Shown: positions 33,423 through 43,410 of the stretch, one piece after another | Position numbering within the stretch: position 1 is the stretch's first letter | How the letters are laid out: each line of letters begins with the position of its first letter | DNA from: Gracilariopsis chorda | Lineage: Eukaryota; Rhodophyta; Florideophyceae; Gracilariales; Gracilariaceae | Assembly (NCBI GenBank): GCA_003194525.1 | Contig: NBIV01000058.1 | Location: 1-64,000 of the forward strand | DNA length: 64,000 nt | Direction of reading: 5' to 3' | The notes under the pieces: model-generated | What the model saw: the letters and a program-made list of their open reading frames with translations, nothing else | Database searches by the model: none | Told to the model about the DNA's origin: nothing | Position numbers and translations under genes: made by a program

Positions 33423-35293
33423 CTAACTCTCAGCTCGTACGGTCAACTCATCAATGGTGGGCGGGTCCACTGTGAGAGGCCCCTGTGAGCTGGGCGGCTG
33501 ATGCTCTGCACTAGCTACAGCAAACGTATCACGGGCATCCGCTGCGGTCTTTGGCTCGAAAGCCTCGGCCTCCATGAGGCAATGGCCGTAGGTCTCCAAT
33601 CTCCAAATGGTATGAGTGCAGATACTCTCCATCAGGTTCATCTGAAACTCTGCGGTACGACGAAGTATCTGCCGCTATGGTGCATGCGACGAATCCACGT
33701 ACGGGCGGAGAAAAGAGCGGCACGAAGCGAATCCGGAGCAGGCTCGCCGAACGTCTCACATACTGTGCGGAGGGCAGCAAACGCTTCCTCGATTTCGGGC
33801 TCCAAACCGAGCGGACTACTCTGCCAACCCGCCTCGATACGCTGATGAACCGGTCCGGGGGTAGAAATGGACGTGACGACAGGAACCGAACGGAACCCAG
33901 TCGGAGCTAATGGCGCAACCGGAGCTGGCATCGAGGAAGTGGCAACCACTTGACCACCCGGAGGAAAACCACGGGCCACTGTCAAAGTAGCGTCGGCAAA
34001 GTCGCTACCCGGATACCCGCCCGGAAAATAATGCGGAACGTTCATCTCTCTCCAGGCCGGACGGCGATCAGTCAGCAACAACCGACGAGTAACTGGACCG
34101 TTATTACCACGAGCGGGCATCGTGGGAAACGAATCGTTATCGAAATCGTACCACAGGAATCTGGGCATACAAGACCAGTCAGTCTCCAAGGAGTAACGAA
34201 GAATAGCATCGGCATCTTCGAACCGGAGTTTGGGCCCACGAAGGATGTTCTGAACCCCCATCTGACGGGTAATATCCACCCACGCGACCGATAACGGGAA
34301 CAAACGACCATATTCTGGATAGTCGTCAGATGTGTACAACCGAACGTCCGGATCACTTTTAAAGAAGGTCACCCCGTCCAGTGCAGCCTGGATGAACGCC
34401 ACGAAGGCGAACAAGGTCCACTCCGCGTAAAATACATGGAAAACTCGATCGGAAAAAGGCCCCTGGTTGAGAAACTTAGTCGTGTTATATGCAAGAACGG
34501 GCAGAATTGGAACCGCAAGATTGCGGGTGACGTCGTAACCCTTCTATCTCTGACCAAGTGGCAAATAAAATCTCACGCGGTCGCTGGCGGCTAAGTCGTG
34601 GAATTTCACGTTATGGAAACAGTAATAATACCCGAGGGAATACCGAATTCGGCCTTCAGTCACGGCATTATCGCCCCACTGGGCTCGGTTCAGCCCATAG
34701 AGCCGGTCGAAAGGAGGCTCGAACATGATTAGTTCGAGCATATTATACCGACTGGCCGGGGGATGGTAAGGGTCTTCCTGCATCGGACGGAACAGGCGTT
34801 GCAGGCGGGACTGGTACTCGACCTCCTCGGGGCGCCGCACGTACGGCATATCGTAACGACCAAAGGTCCAAACGGGAGCATAACCGCGCGGGAAGGGAGA
34901 ATGTGTCCAACGGGCCCTCCGGGAATCTTCATCAGTCCGTTTGGTGTTCCGCACGTTCAGTTCAGTGGGCGTCCGCTCAGACGGGATACGCGAAAACCGC
35001 GCGGAATCGAGATAGGTGGCGGACATCCACTGATATTCCAAGACCGACATCGGAGGATCTCGTTCCTGATGGGCGGGGGTGAATATGCGCTGATGACGGT
35101 GGTCGAGTTGTTGGCCCGGCAACGGAAGGGTGCGCCTGACCGCTGGTGGACCCGACGTCAGGCCGCGCGGACGGGTATACGGATCTACCAGAGTTGGCAT
35201 GACGATGGGACTTGCCAGAGAGGATGGCAGTGCTGGGGAGGAAGCACCGAACGGTAGGACGAATGGAGGTGAAATTGAAGGTTGATCCCCCAT
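33423..35293 (-). CDS. Antisense accessory ORF of chromovirus A, unknown function
   Basis: Opposite in strand to gag-pol, between the chromodomain and the 3' LTR. One frame runs from 35500 to 33638 (621 codons) with a single in-frame TAG at 34544-34546. The first ATG is at 35293 (MGDQPSISPPF). The TGA ending it (33638-33640) overlaps an ATG (ATGA) starting a further 72 codons to 33423. N-terminus Pro/Ser-rich (about residues 1-80), a central block with RAQWGDNAVTEGR and FHDLAASD, a hydrophobic stretch around FAFVAFIQAAL just past the TAG, and a helical C-terminus with LEPEIEEA. A broken homologue stands at the same place in element B. No family recognised. Codon frame quality is better than in pol. 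Candidate roles: DNA-binding/anti-silencing factor, or an env-like product; both are inference. Confidence 0.7.
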
Positions 35294-35865
35294 GGCTTCA
35301 GTATAAGTATCGACCGAACGGACGAGATGGAGCCCATCGCAGAGGAGAGAAGCTGAAGAGTCGTCAGTGCAATGAAATTCAACCGTCCGGAGACCAACTG
35401 AAAGGGGCAGAGAAGCACGCTGAGAATCGGTCGGCGAAGAGACGCGACCAACGCACTGAGGCTGTGACGGTTTAAATCCAACTGGCCGACGGGGAGTCAA
35501 TTTATTGACGTATGCTGGGGCTCAGAATGTGCTTCTCCATCTTTCTACGAAAGAAAAAACAAAAGGGAAAAGGAAACTGCCAGCAAGACTGCTGTTACTT
35601 CTAACCGAACGGAATCTATTGCAATCGAGAGCACCCCCCCCCCCCCCCAATCCTCTCATCCTGTCACCGTACGGACCTAAAGGAAACCGTGGGCGGACGG
35701 ATATGACCACGACCGGTAGGCTAGTTATCCGCCACGACATCAGTGCTGGAGCACATCCTGCACACTTGACAATGGGTCCCGCCCACACTCTACCTAGCCA
35801 CCACACTACAACCGACCGCTCTGGAAAGCACCACGCGGACGTGGCGCACTTTTAGGAGGAACGCA
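35294..35865. other. Leader side of the antisense ORF, with a C15 run
   Basis: Contains 15 consecutive C at 35634-35648 and four copies of the element word (35,314; 35,383; 35,605; 35,667). It should hold the antisense promoter unless that lies in the 3' LTR. The antisense frame is open back to 35500 but has no ATG above 35293. Confidence 0.5.
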
Positions 35866-36518
35866 TGTAATAGAACGACCGTACGGGCGTCAGATCATGA
35901 CGGGCGACAGCGAACACCGATTCGCTATGACGTGAGAGACCGGACGGTGAACAGATTGCAAGAGTGCACCTGACCGACACGGTGCACCTGAGGACTGTTG
36001 GGATGGGATACACGTGTCCGACCGGAAGGAAGGGCAGGCATGCCTGCAAGGCCTTAGATAATTTTTAATTAATTTTTAGGTAGTGCGTACGCAGGCCCGC
36101 CAATGGCCCATGTCCACCGAGGTGCTTTGTCGCCGAGGTGCAACTCGGGGCCGAGGGGTCTACTTAGAATGACAGTACCCCCCGACCCCCATGAACGAGT
36201 AAAGGCAGACGTCATCCCACCAAAAGGACTAGTTTCTTGTTCTAGTTGGCGATACAGACTGCGCACTAGCTTGTACTACTACTCTGCACGGTAAACCACG
36301 ATCGGTACACGACCTCCAACACTCTACGCGTTATCCCTGACCACGCCTGACGCAGTTGCCCGTCCGGTTACGCAGCCTTCAACTGGCGCCTCCTGACTTC
36401 TACCGTTCGGATCACCGAGCCCATCTTCCGCAAGGGCTTTCTAGGAAATTCTTTTACTGACCTCCGAGGCACGTTAGAACATTCAGCATCTTGTGGTAAA
36501 GCATTGCGCTCCTCCACA
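35866..36518 (+). repeat. 3' LTR of chromovirus A
   Basis: 653 bp, same length and same termini as 25658-26310; carries CCGTACGG (35,879), CCGGACGG (35,940) and CCGTTCGG (36,403). Confidence 0.88.
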
Positions 36519-37970
36519 CCGTCCAATGGCACTTCCACTTCTTCAAGACCATGGACGGTGAAGTATACCCCCGTTACTCCTCGCAGCGATGTTTTCCAAC
36601 AGGTCCCATAAGCTTGCTACATATGTTTGTCCAAGATTACTCCTTGTGACTGCATGAAGTTCTAGCCAAAGGAAATGCAGGAAAAACTCCTAGCCCTTAG
36701 AAAAGAGAAATACCAGGCCCACGGTTCCGCTAGAATGTTCAACCCTCAGGCTTCACGTTATCCGTCGTCCATTGACACGTCGCGCTACGCTAATCTATTG
36801 GACATGCCCCTCAGTGCTCCACAGGTTCATGCAATGTCTACTCCTGTCCACGCAAACGGCGCAGACCAATCGACAAATATCCCAGAGGAAGACGCACGGA
36901 CCATTAGAAACGCGTACGCCACTGGTAGAAAAACGTTGTCGGAAAATGGCTAGAGGAGCGGCTTGAGGCGAGCCGCTCTTTAGAGGATTCCTGCCTCACT
37001 ACCGAAGATGTACAGGATCCTTCGCGGGACCCTGCTGCTCCTTTAGAAACACAACCGCTGACCCCGAAGGATGAACCAAGCTTGAACCAATGTTTTCGCC
37101 AGATATACACTGAAGGAGACGCGCTCGTGTCTATCCTGGAGAAGAAGAAATACTAGGTCGGCCATATTATTGGATTAACTGCCTTTATATCGCGGGTCGT
37201 GACAAGCGTCCACGACACGAGAGCAGATTCGAGTTTGATTCATCCAAAGGTTTTCCCGGCGGTTGGGAGAATGCAGTGACGGTGAAGAGAGCTCCAAGGG
37301 TGACCGACGCATCTACAAGACAAATGGATATTAAAGTAATAATTACCCTCTGCTTGCAGTTGGACGACCTCCAGATTCGCACCTGTTTCCTTTGGTGTCC
37401 TACTTTAGGTGATGAGTGCCTTCTCGAGACACCTTTCATCGACTGTTGCGTGAAGGCAATCTACCCCGTCCTCCGGAAGGTCTTTTTATATCACACCCGT
37501 CCAGTAGCAATTATCGGTTCCGATTCTGGTCCCAATTATAACCCACAGGGCCCTCCACTGGCGCAGAGTACCGTACCCAACATGGTTCGGTTATCAAAGG
37601 CAATAATGATACTGCCAATGACGCAGATTACCGCTCTGTATCACTACAAAAGCGCTGGTTTGGTGACGCTGCAGAATCATCTGAAGATGAATCACCGTCA
37701 CTTTTCACTCATGGTCAATGGAATAGTGGACTGCAGACCAATGGTAACCTTCTGGATAAGTTTCAGTTGCTTTCGAGACCGTTCGATTCGTTTACCTAAG
37801 GAAACTGTAATTGGCATTGCACTCCTGGCACCAATGGCCGTAATGGAAGTCTTATGGAATGACCTCACCCCTACCTCCGATGAGAAAGTCGAAACTTGGA
37901 AGGGAGAGTAAACCTAGGGAAAGATTTTGAAGCCTACCGTTATCAGGTTATTGAAATCCTCAAGAAGTTC
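36519..37970 (+). pseudogene. Chromovirus B gag remainder and protease, broken
   Basis: Continues element B after the nested copy. Gag remnants with many stops lie at 36,519-37,155. The protease region carries HDTRADSSLIHP near 37,213, with Arg in place of the active-site Gly of D-T-G. It is then followed by an intact 211-codon stretch (37276-37911) whose LLETPFIDCCVKAIY and HTRPVAI match element A protease C-terminal segments. Confidence 0.75.
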
Positions 37971-39500
37971 AAATGCAGTGTGGCCAATTGGGAGAAACCC
38001 GCGCCACGAAGCACCGCATAGACCGTAATAAAGATGCGAAGCCGGTGTATCAACAACCGTACCGTACAGGCCTTAAGAGAGGCAAGATCGTGGCGGAGGA
38101 AATGGCAGAGATTCGTAAATCGAACTTCATCGAGCCTGCTCCGCCATATGAATCCCAATTTGCAAGTCCCTTCGTCCTCGTGGCGAAGAAAGACGGGTCC
38201 GTCAGGTTTTGAATTGCCTTCCGAACGTCTAATGCGATCACCAAACGGGATAGCTATCCTACCCCCCAGATGGATGACTGTCTCCATTCCTTAGGTATAG
38301 CAGCGGTATTCAACACCTTGGATGCCAATTGAGGCTATTGGCAGATACCACTGGATGAAAAGTTGAAGCCCCTCACGACGTTCGCAAACCACGAGGGATT
38401 GTTCCGATTTACACGGATGCCCTTTGGTTTGATAAAGGCTCTGGCAACTTTCCAATGAGCTTTGGACATCATCCTGTCATGAGTCAAGTTCAATTTTGGT
38501 CTGTTTTATCTGGATGATGTAATCATATTTTCTAGAACAGGTTGGGAACATTTCACCTACGTGAGGACTGTCCTTAGGATTCTCCAAGAGGCTGGAATAA
38601 CATAGAAGCTACCAAAGTGCTTCTTTTTCCAAGCCTCTGTGAACTACTTAGGCCATGTGTTCCACCCTGGGAAGCTAAAGGTAGCCAAAAGGACAACTGA
38701 TGCAATCCTGATGGCGTAACATCCGAGGACCCATACTGAACTGCGCTCCTTCCTTAGGTTGTGCAATTTCTACCGTAGGTTAGTCGAAAGGTTCTCAAAG
38801 ATAGCTGCCCCCCTCAACGAGATGCTCAAAAAGGGAACAGGTGTTTGACTGGCTGACGGAAGAGCAGTACAAGTCCTTTGATACTTTAAATAATAAGCTC
38901 CTGAACATTCCGATACTGGCATTACTGAAGCCGGATAAACCGTAGCTGTTGGACACCGATGAATCTGATGGTCAAATTGTTTGTGCCATCCTACAGGAAC
39001 AAGAATGTCCAAAGGATTATCGACCCATTGGTTACTGGAGTAGGACCCTCAAAAGTGCTGAGAGGAACTGCATTACTACCGATAAGGAGTGCCTCGCTAT
39101 TTTATGGGCAGTAATAACCTTAAGGCCCTATCCGGAGGCAGTCGGGTTCACTATTAGGAATGATCATCACTGACTCCGCTGGCTGCTGAACATGACGGAC
39201 GCGTCTAGTACGCTATCTCGATAGAGGCTGTGACTCTCCGAGTTTGAGTATGAAGTTACTTACAATCCACGGGTCAAACACCAAGCGACCGACGCCCTCA
39301 GCCGCATACTTACCGATAGTATGGATCAAACTGCTTTGGATAAAGAGGTACCAACTCAAACCTCGATGCGTACGAGACGGACCCTGAGGATGACGTACTT
39401 ATGGCGAAGGTGGAGTGTTTCGATGGTCACGTCGATCCGGAGGAGGTACATGATATTGAATGGTCACTGGAGTGCCAACATTAAGCGCTAAGCCTACAGA
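37971..39500 (+). pseudogene. Chromovirus B reverse transcriptase and RNase H, broken
   Basis: RT motifs in order with interspersed stops: ASPFVLVAKKDGSVRF, FNTLDAN, FRFTRMPFGL, LFYLDDVIIFSR (about 38,500-38,540), VNYLGHVFHPGKLK and LRSFLRLCNFYRRLVE. RNase H: LLDTDESDGQIVCAI (about 38,945) and TTDKECLAILWAV. At least eight stops and several frame changes. Same organisation as element A. Confidence 0.82.
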
Positions 39501-40560
39501 TAAATGCAATCGTGCCAGAGGAGAAATACTTACTCCCGATTAACTTGGAGGACCTCCTTCAGTCTCAGAAGAACGAAAAGTCTGCGAAGGGAAAGTCGCC
39601 TTGTGGGAACCAAACCATGTTTTTTTGACTACAACCGACTCGGATTACTGCCGGAGATCATCATTGGATTGTTCTACCCAGAAGTTCATTCCTCAGTTCT
39701 TAGAGGATCGGGTCTTTTACCTCGCTCACTACCCTCCGTTCGCAGGCCACCTTGGAGGTACTGGAATGTATCAAACCCTTAGGAAGCACTTCTAGTGGCC
39801 CTTCATGGCAAATGACCTTTGGAATACGTCAAAGCCGTGCGCATCCTGCGCGAAGATCCATGGGACACGAGCTCGCCACCAGGCTAAGCTGAATTTGGTC
39901 CCGGCGGCTGGACCATGAGAGTTCATCGCGATGGATATTCTCGCGCCACTCCCAAAGTCCATCGATGGGAATGAGTTTATCTCGGTGATCACCGACAGGT
40001 TTTCCAAGGCAACTCGCACCATTCCATTGAAGACAACTACTGCTACGGATGTCGCTATGGCGCTCCTCACCCATTGGGTCTATTCTTATGGTTTACCTCT
40101 GTATCTCCTGACGGACAACGGCAATCAGTTATTGTCGAAGTTCTTTCCACACGTCTATGCCACCTTAGGTACTAAGCATGTCACTACGACGGCTTATCAT
40201 CCGCAAACCAATGGTCAGTCCGAACGGTTTAACAAAACGCTTGTTAACAGTTTAGTACACTACACTGCCGAACACTAGGTGGACTGGTATGAGTACGTTG
40301 AACCTCTGTTATACGCATACAGCACTCAGGTGCATACTTCCAGTGGTATGACTCCGTTCGATCTCAACCTGAGTGGGCAGCCCATACTATTGGAAGTTGA
40401 TGTAAAGACCCCATAGTTTCCTCAGGACTTTACCCAAGGAATGGCTCCAACGCAGGCAAAGTAGTACCCCTGCCGAAGGTTCGATAGTATCTTGCAAAAC
40501 GCCAAGAGCAACCCTATCTTGATCCCAGCTGAGGTACCAAGCGGACTTTGATAGGGCCGT
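39501..40560 (+). pseudogene. Chromovirus B integrase zinc finger and core, broken
   Basis: Zinc region HYPPFAGHLGGTGM...CASCAK keeps the His lost in element A. The core keeps all three acidic residues: FIAMDILAPL, LLTDNGNQLL and QTNGQSERFNK. Stops at about 39,795, 39,918 and 40,277 and more downstream disable it. Confidence 0.85.
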
Positions 40561-40626
40561 CCGATCTACTCCTACCTTCAGGCTGGGGAACTGATCTACC
40601 TCGATAGGGGGCCCTCAGACAAACCA

Positions 40627-41733
40627 ATGGTAGAGATGGAGCTCGCCTTTAGGAAGCTTCTACCGAAGTCCATGGGTCCCTTCAGAGTGCTACGCACTTC
40701 AAGCCATACGGTTACTATCGAACGGGATGGCCTCGAAGACACGGTCGTGATCGCCAGTGTCTCTCGGGCCCCGTCGATCTCTACTTTGATAATGAACACG
40801 GGCAATGGGGGCATGCCTACCACGAGAACTCCTACCATGCCAACCTCCAATGGTGCGTCGCACCCTTGTGCGACGTCTCCACCAAAAGAAGCGCCCACCA
40901 GTGCAACCAAAAAAGTCCCAACCGATGGGGCAAGACTGATGGAAGTCACGGTCGTCCTTACCGTAGGCAGGCCTTCTTTAGGTTCTTTCTCGAGGGCAGG
41001 CTTCGCTGACTTTAACAGTGGCCTTTTTACCGAAAGATTTGGTCCCTTGGACACCATGGACCTTCCTGAGGATGCTTTTTTGCCTTTGGATTGGAAGATT
41101 GGTGCGGGTCTCAGACCCTCTGTGCCTACAACTAATGTCGCAACAACGGAAACATTTGACATAGCCTGCCCCCAACGGAGAGATTTGTTCATTGGTTCTA
41201 AGCGCCAGGCGCATGGTTCTGGGTGCCCCGTACCCAACTTAGGATCTCCGACGGCAACAGTCACTCCCCGATGGGATGGCTCTTCCGATGAGGCAGTGCA
41301 CTCAGCGCATGGTCCTGGGCCTCCCTTGCCCACCTTAGGATATCCAATGGCATCAGTTGTTCCCCCAAGGGATGGCTCCTCCAAAGGTACAGTGCGCCCA
41401 GTGCATGGTTCTGATACTACTCTCAGTGGACTCGCTCCGCTGGACACGATGGATCTCTCAGAGGCCTTGTTGCCTAAGGATTATGTGGTTGACCACATCA
41501 TCTTGGCCGGATTTGTTGATGACCAGAACGTCATCTACAAGGTCCGTTGGTACGGTTACCCACCGGAGTACGACCGGTGGGAATCGCAGCACCACATATC
41601 AAAGAACTGCATTCGAAGATTTTGGCAGAAGCAGGGGGGCACGGAGCGCGCCTTTAAGGAGGGGGCGTACGACGCTGACGGCGCGTGCACAAGAGCGCCA
41701 CGACTCCACGTTTCCACTGGCAAAGTCAGTTAG
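40627..41733 (+). CDS. Chromovirus B integrase C-terminus, repeat linker and chromodomain
   Basis: Open for 368 codons in the otherwise broken pol. It starts with the GPY/F module (MGPFRVLRTSSHTVTI), then a long Pro/Thr/Ser linker containing two tandem 96-bp (32-residue) units starting HGSG/HGPG at 41,212 and 41,308, and ends with a chromodomain (about residues 285-345: VDHIILAGF...YKVRWYGYPPEYDRWES). The chromodomain aromatic and acidic pattern is complete. The minus-strand frame 40596-41447 is its shadow. As part of Pol it would have no start of its own. Confidence 0.8.
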   Translation: MVEMELAFRKLLPKSMGPFRVLRTSSHTVTIERDGLEDTVVIASVSRAPSISTLIMNTGNGGMPTTRTPTMPTSNGASHPCATSPPKEAPTSATKKVPTDGARLMEVTVVLTVGRPSLGSFSRAGFADFNSGLFTERFGPLDTMDLPEDAFLPLDWKIGAGLRPSVPTTNVATTETFDIACPQRRDLFIGSKRQAHGSGCPVPNLGSPTATVTPRWDGSSDEAVHSAHGPGPPLPTLGYPMASVVPPRDGSSKGTVRPVHGSDTTLSGLAPLDTMDLSEALLPKDYVVDHIILAGFVDDQNVIYKVRWYGYPPEYDRWESQHHISKNCIRRFWQKQGGTERAFKEGAYDADGACTRAPRLHVSTGKVS

Positions 41734-42361
41734 AAAATGTTTTTGAAACTGTACAATATCTTCGCTAATTACCTAACATGCTAACCAGCTAACGAATCCA
41801 TTAGATGCCTTACAGCGCACGCACCGCTTGCCACAGCGCGCACCGTTTGAAAAGTACACCGGCAGTTGCCACGGTTTTTTGAGATCGCTTGCCACATCGG
41901 TTTTGGGCTGAAAAAAAAGAATCGGCCGTATCTCAGAAACGAAGCCGCGCAGAGTCAAGCCGATACTGGATTTGAACGCTTTCCAATGGCTGAGTTTGAC
42001 CTTTCGTGATGTGATCGCGCAACAGTCGCACGACGGCACACTGCTGGCTCGTAAAAAAAAATTGTGCAATGTACACTTAAACTTTATTTGGTCAATCGAT
42101 TGCAGGCGCAGCGTGCGGCAGCTTTCAAAGCGCCACAAATCACCTTGGAACATATTCTGTTATGGCAGTTTACTTTGGATTTGTGACCCGGGTTATTGGT
42201 ACCACGTAACTGCCATGGTGATTTAACAGCAATGCGCTACCTATCCGGGCATTGTGCTACGCACACGGCACTCCCTTGGCCATCGAACCGGCAGGAGGTT
42301 TAATGATCTGCACACAACCAACCACTGTGGCAGAGACTCCCGGACCGTCATCCTTTATATC
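41734..42361. other. Unassigned segment after the element B chromodomain
   Basis: No recognisable gene; a 126-codon minus frame shows no family signal. It contains one CCAATGG (41,983), so it probably belongs to element B. Confidence 0.4.
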
Positions 42362-43105
42362 TAGTGTCTATCCGTCCGGATGCCATGTTCCTAAATGATT
42401 ATTTTTTGAATGTTTTGAATCTTTCATACACGCGTCAGAAATGGTGTTTTTGAATCAAAAGTACGTTTTTGATATCAAAAAAGCCTGTTTTCTGAAGTTG
42501 TGTAGTAAGTTGGACATATTTTACAAGCACATCTCTATTAAACCACCTGGTTTTCTTATGTTTCTGCTTCTCACCCAATGTCTATTGACCCGCTGACCTC
42601 ATATGAGGTCAAAAGAATCAACTTATTTTAATTTTAGTTATTTTGATCCGATTTTTTCGCCTTATGTAGTCCGTACAAGTTATGCAACCTGTTTTTGTAT
42701 AGCAAAAATTCCAAGCTTCTGTTGTTTATGCTAGGTGAGAAGCAGAAAAATAAGACAACCAGATGGTTTAATAGAGATGTGGTTGTAAAACATGTCTAAC
42801 TTACTACAAAACTTCAGAAAACAGGCTTTTTTGGTATCAAAAACGTACTTTTGATTCAAAAACACCATTTCTGACGCGTGTATGAAAAATTCAAAACCTT
42901 TAAAAAATAATCATTTAGGAACATGGCATCCGGGCGGATAGACACTAGCATGAAAAACAGAAGCTTAGAATTTTTGTTGTACAAAAACAGGTTGCATAAC
43001 TTGTACGGACTACGAAAGGCGAAAACATCCGATCAAAAATACTAAAGTTAAAATATAAGTTGATTTTTTTTGACCTCATATGAGGTCCATGGTCCAATAG
43101 ACACT
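42362..43105. mobile_element. Foldback/MITE-like element with X-Y-X'-Y' inverted-repeat architecture
   Basis: 744 bp. Outer ends GTGTCTAT...ATAGACAC are flanked by TA on both sides, fitting a TA-targeting (Tc1/mariner-like) insertion. Block X (42362-about 42577) recurs inverted at about 42733-42948. Block Y (about 42578-42732) recurs inverted at about 42949-43105. Y and Y' each contain the perfect palindrome GACCTCATATGAGGTC (42595-42610 and 43072-43087). There is no ORF. It sits inside chromovirus B, in the spacer after pol. Confidence 0.75.
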
Positions 43106-43410
43106 ATAAACCCAATGGAACTAACAATAGCACCAAACTGATGCAGTACTTTACCACGCGTATGTCACTCAACTATCTTAAGAAGAAGCGTTGAACTACG
43201 GGGCGGATCTGGAGAAGGCGCGCCTTGCGCCCCAGCGGGTGCCGGGGTTTCACTGCGAGACAGCTCTACGCCAATGGATGCCCGCGCGATTACCACCAGC
43301 GCAGGACTGATCCTTACGGCGGCGCTTGTAAGGAACGCCATTCGGTGCGACATCCGATGGTAATGACTCGGGATCATCCCACCCTTAGCAGTCCGTAAGG
43401 TGCACCAGGT

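Larger units (their letters stand above)
25658..36518 (+). mobile_element. Ty3/gypsy chromovirus A, 10,861 bp, nested in B
   Basis: Two LTRs of exactly 653 bp (25658-26310 and 35866-36518), both TGTRRTAGAACGACCGTACGG...CCACA. Target duplication CTGTC (25653-25657) against CCGTC (36519-36523), 4 of 5. LTR identity over the first 100 bp is about 85% by eye, so the insertion is old. Order: gag, protease, RT, RNase H, integrase, chromodomain, then a long ORF on the opposite strand, then the 3' LTR. A purine stretch AGGAGGAA precedes the 3' LTR (polypurine-tract-like). TTGGCCCCCAGACC follows the 5' LTR and may be the primer site. The element is saturated with CCGNACGG. Confidence 0.9.

Noticed and set aside
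26523..34546. Reassigned stop codon in this genome
   Set aside because: Element lesions use TAA, TAG and TGA without preference, and the intact host genes contain no internal stops.
33423..35293. Envelope protein (retrovirus-like) for the antisense ORF
   Set aside because: Only one hydrophobic segment, no signal peptide at the ATG, no Cys pattern or cleavage site, and it is on the opposite strand to gag-pol.
40596..41447. 283-codon minus-strand ORF opposite element B integrase C-terminus
   Set aside because: It is the complement of a clear chromodomain-bearing coding frame and has no counterpart at this position in element A.
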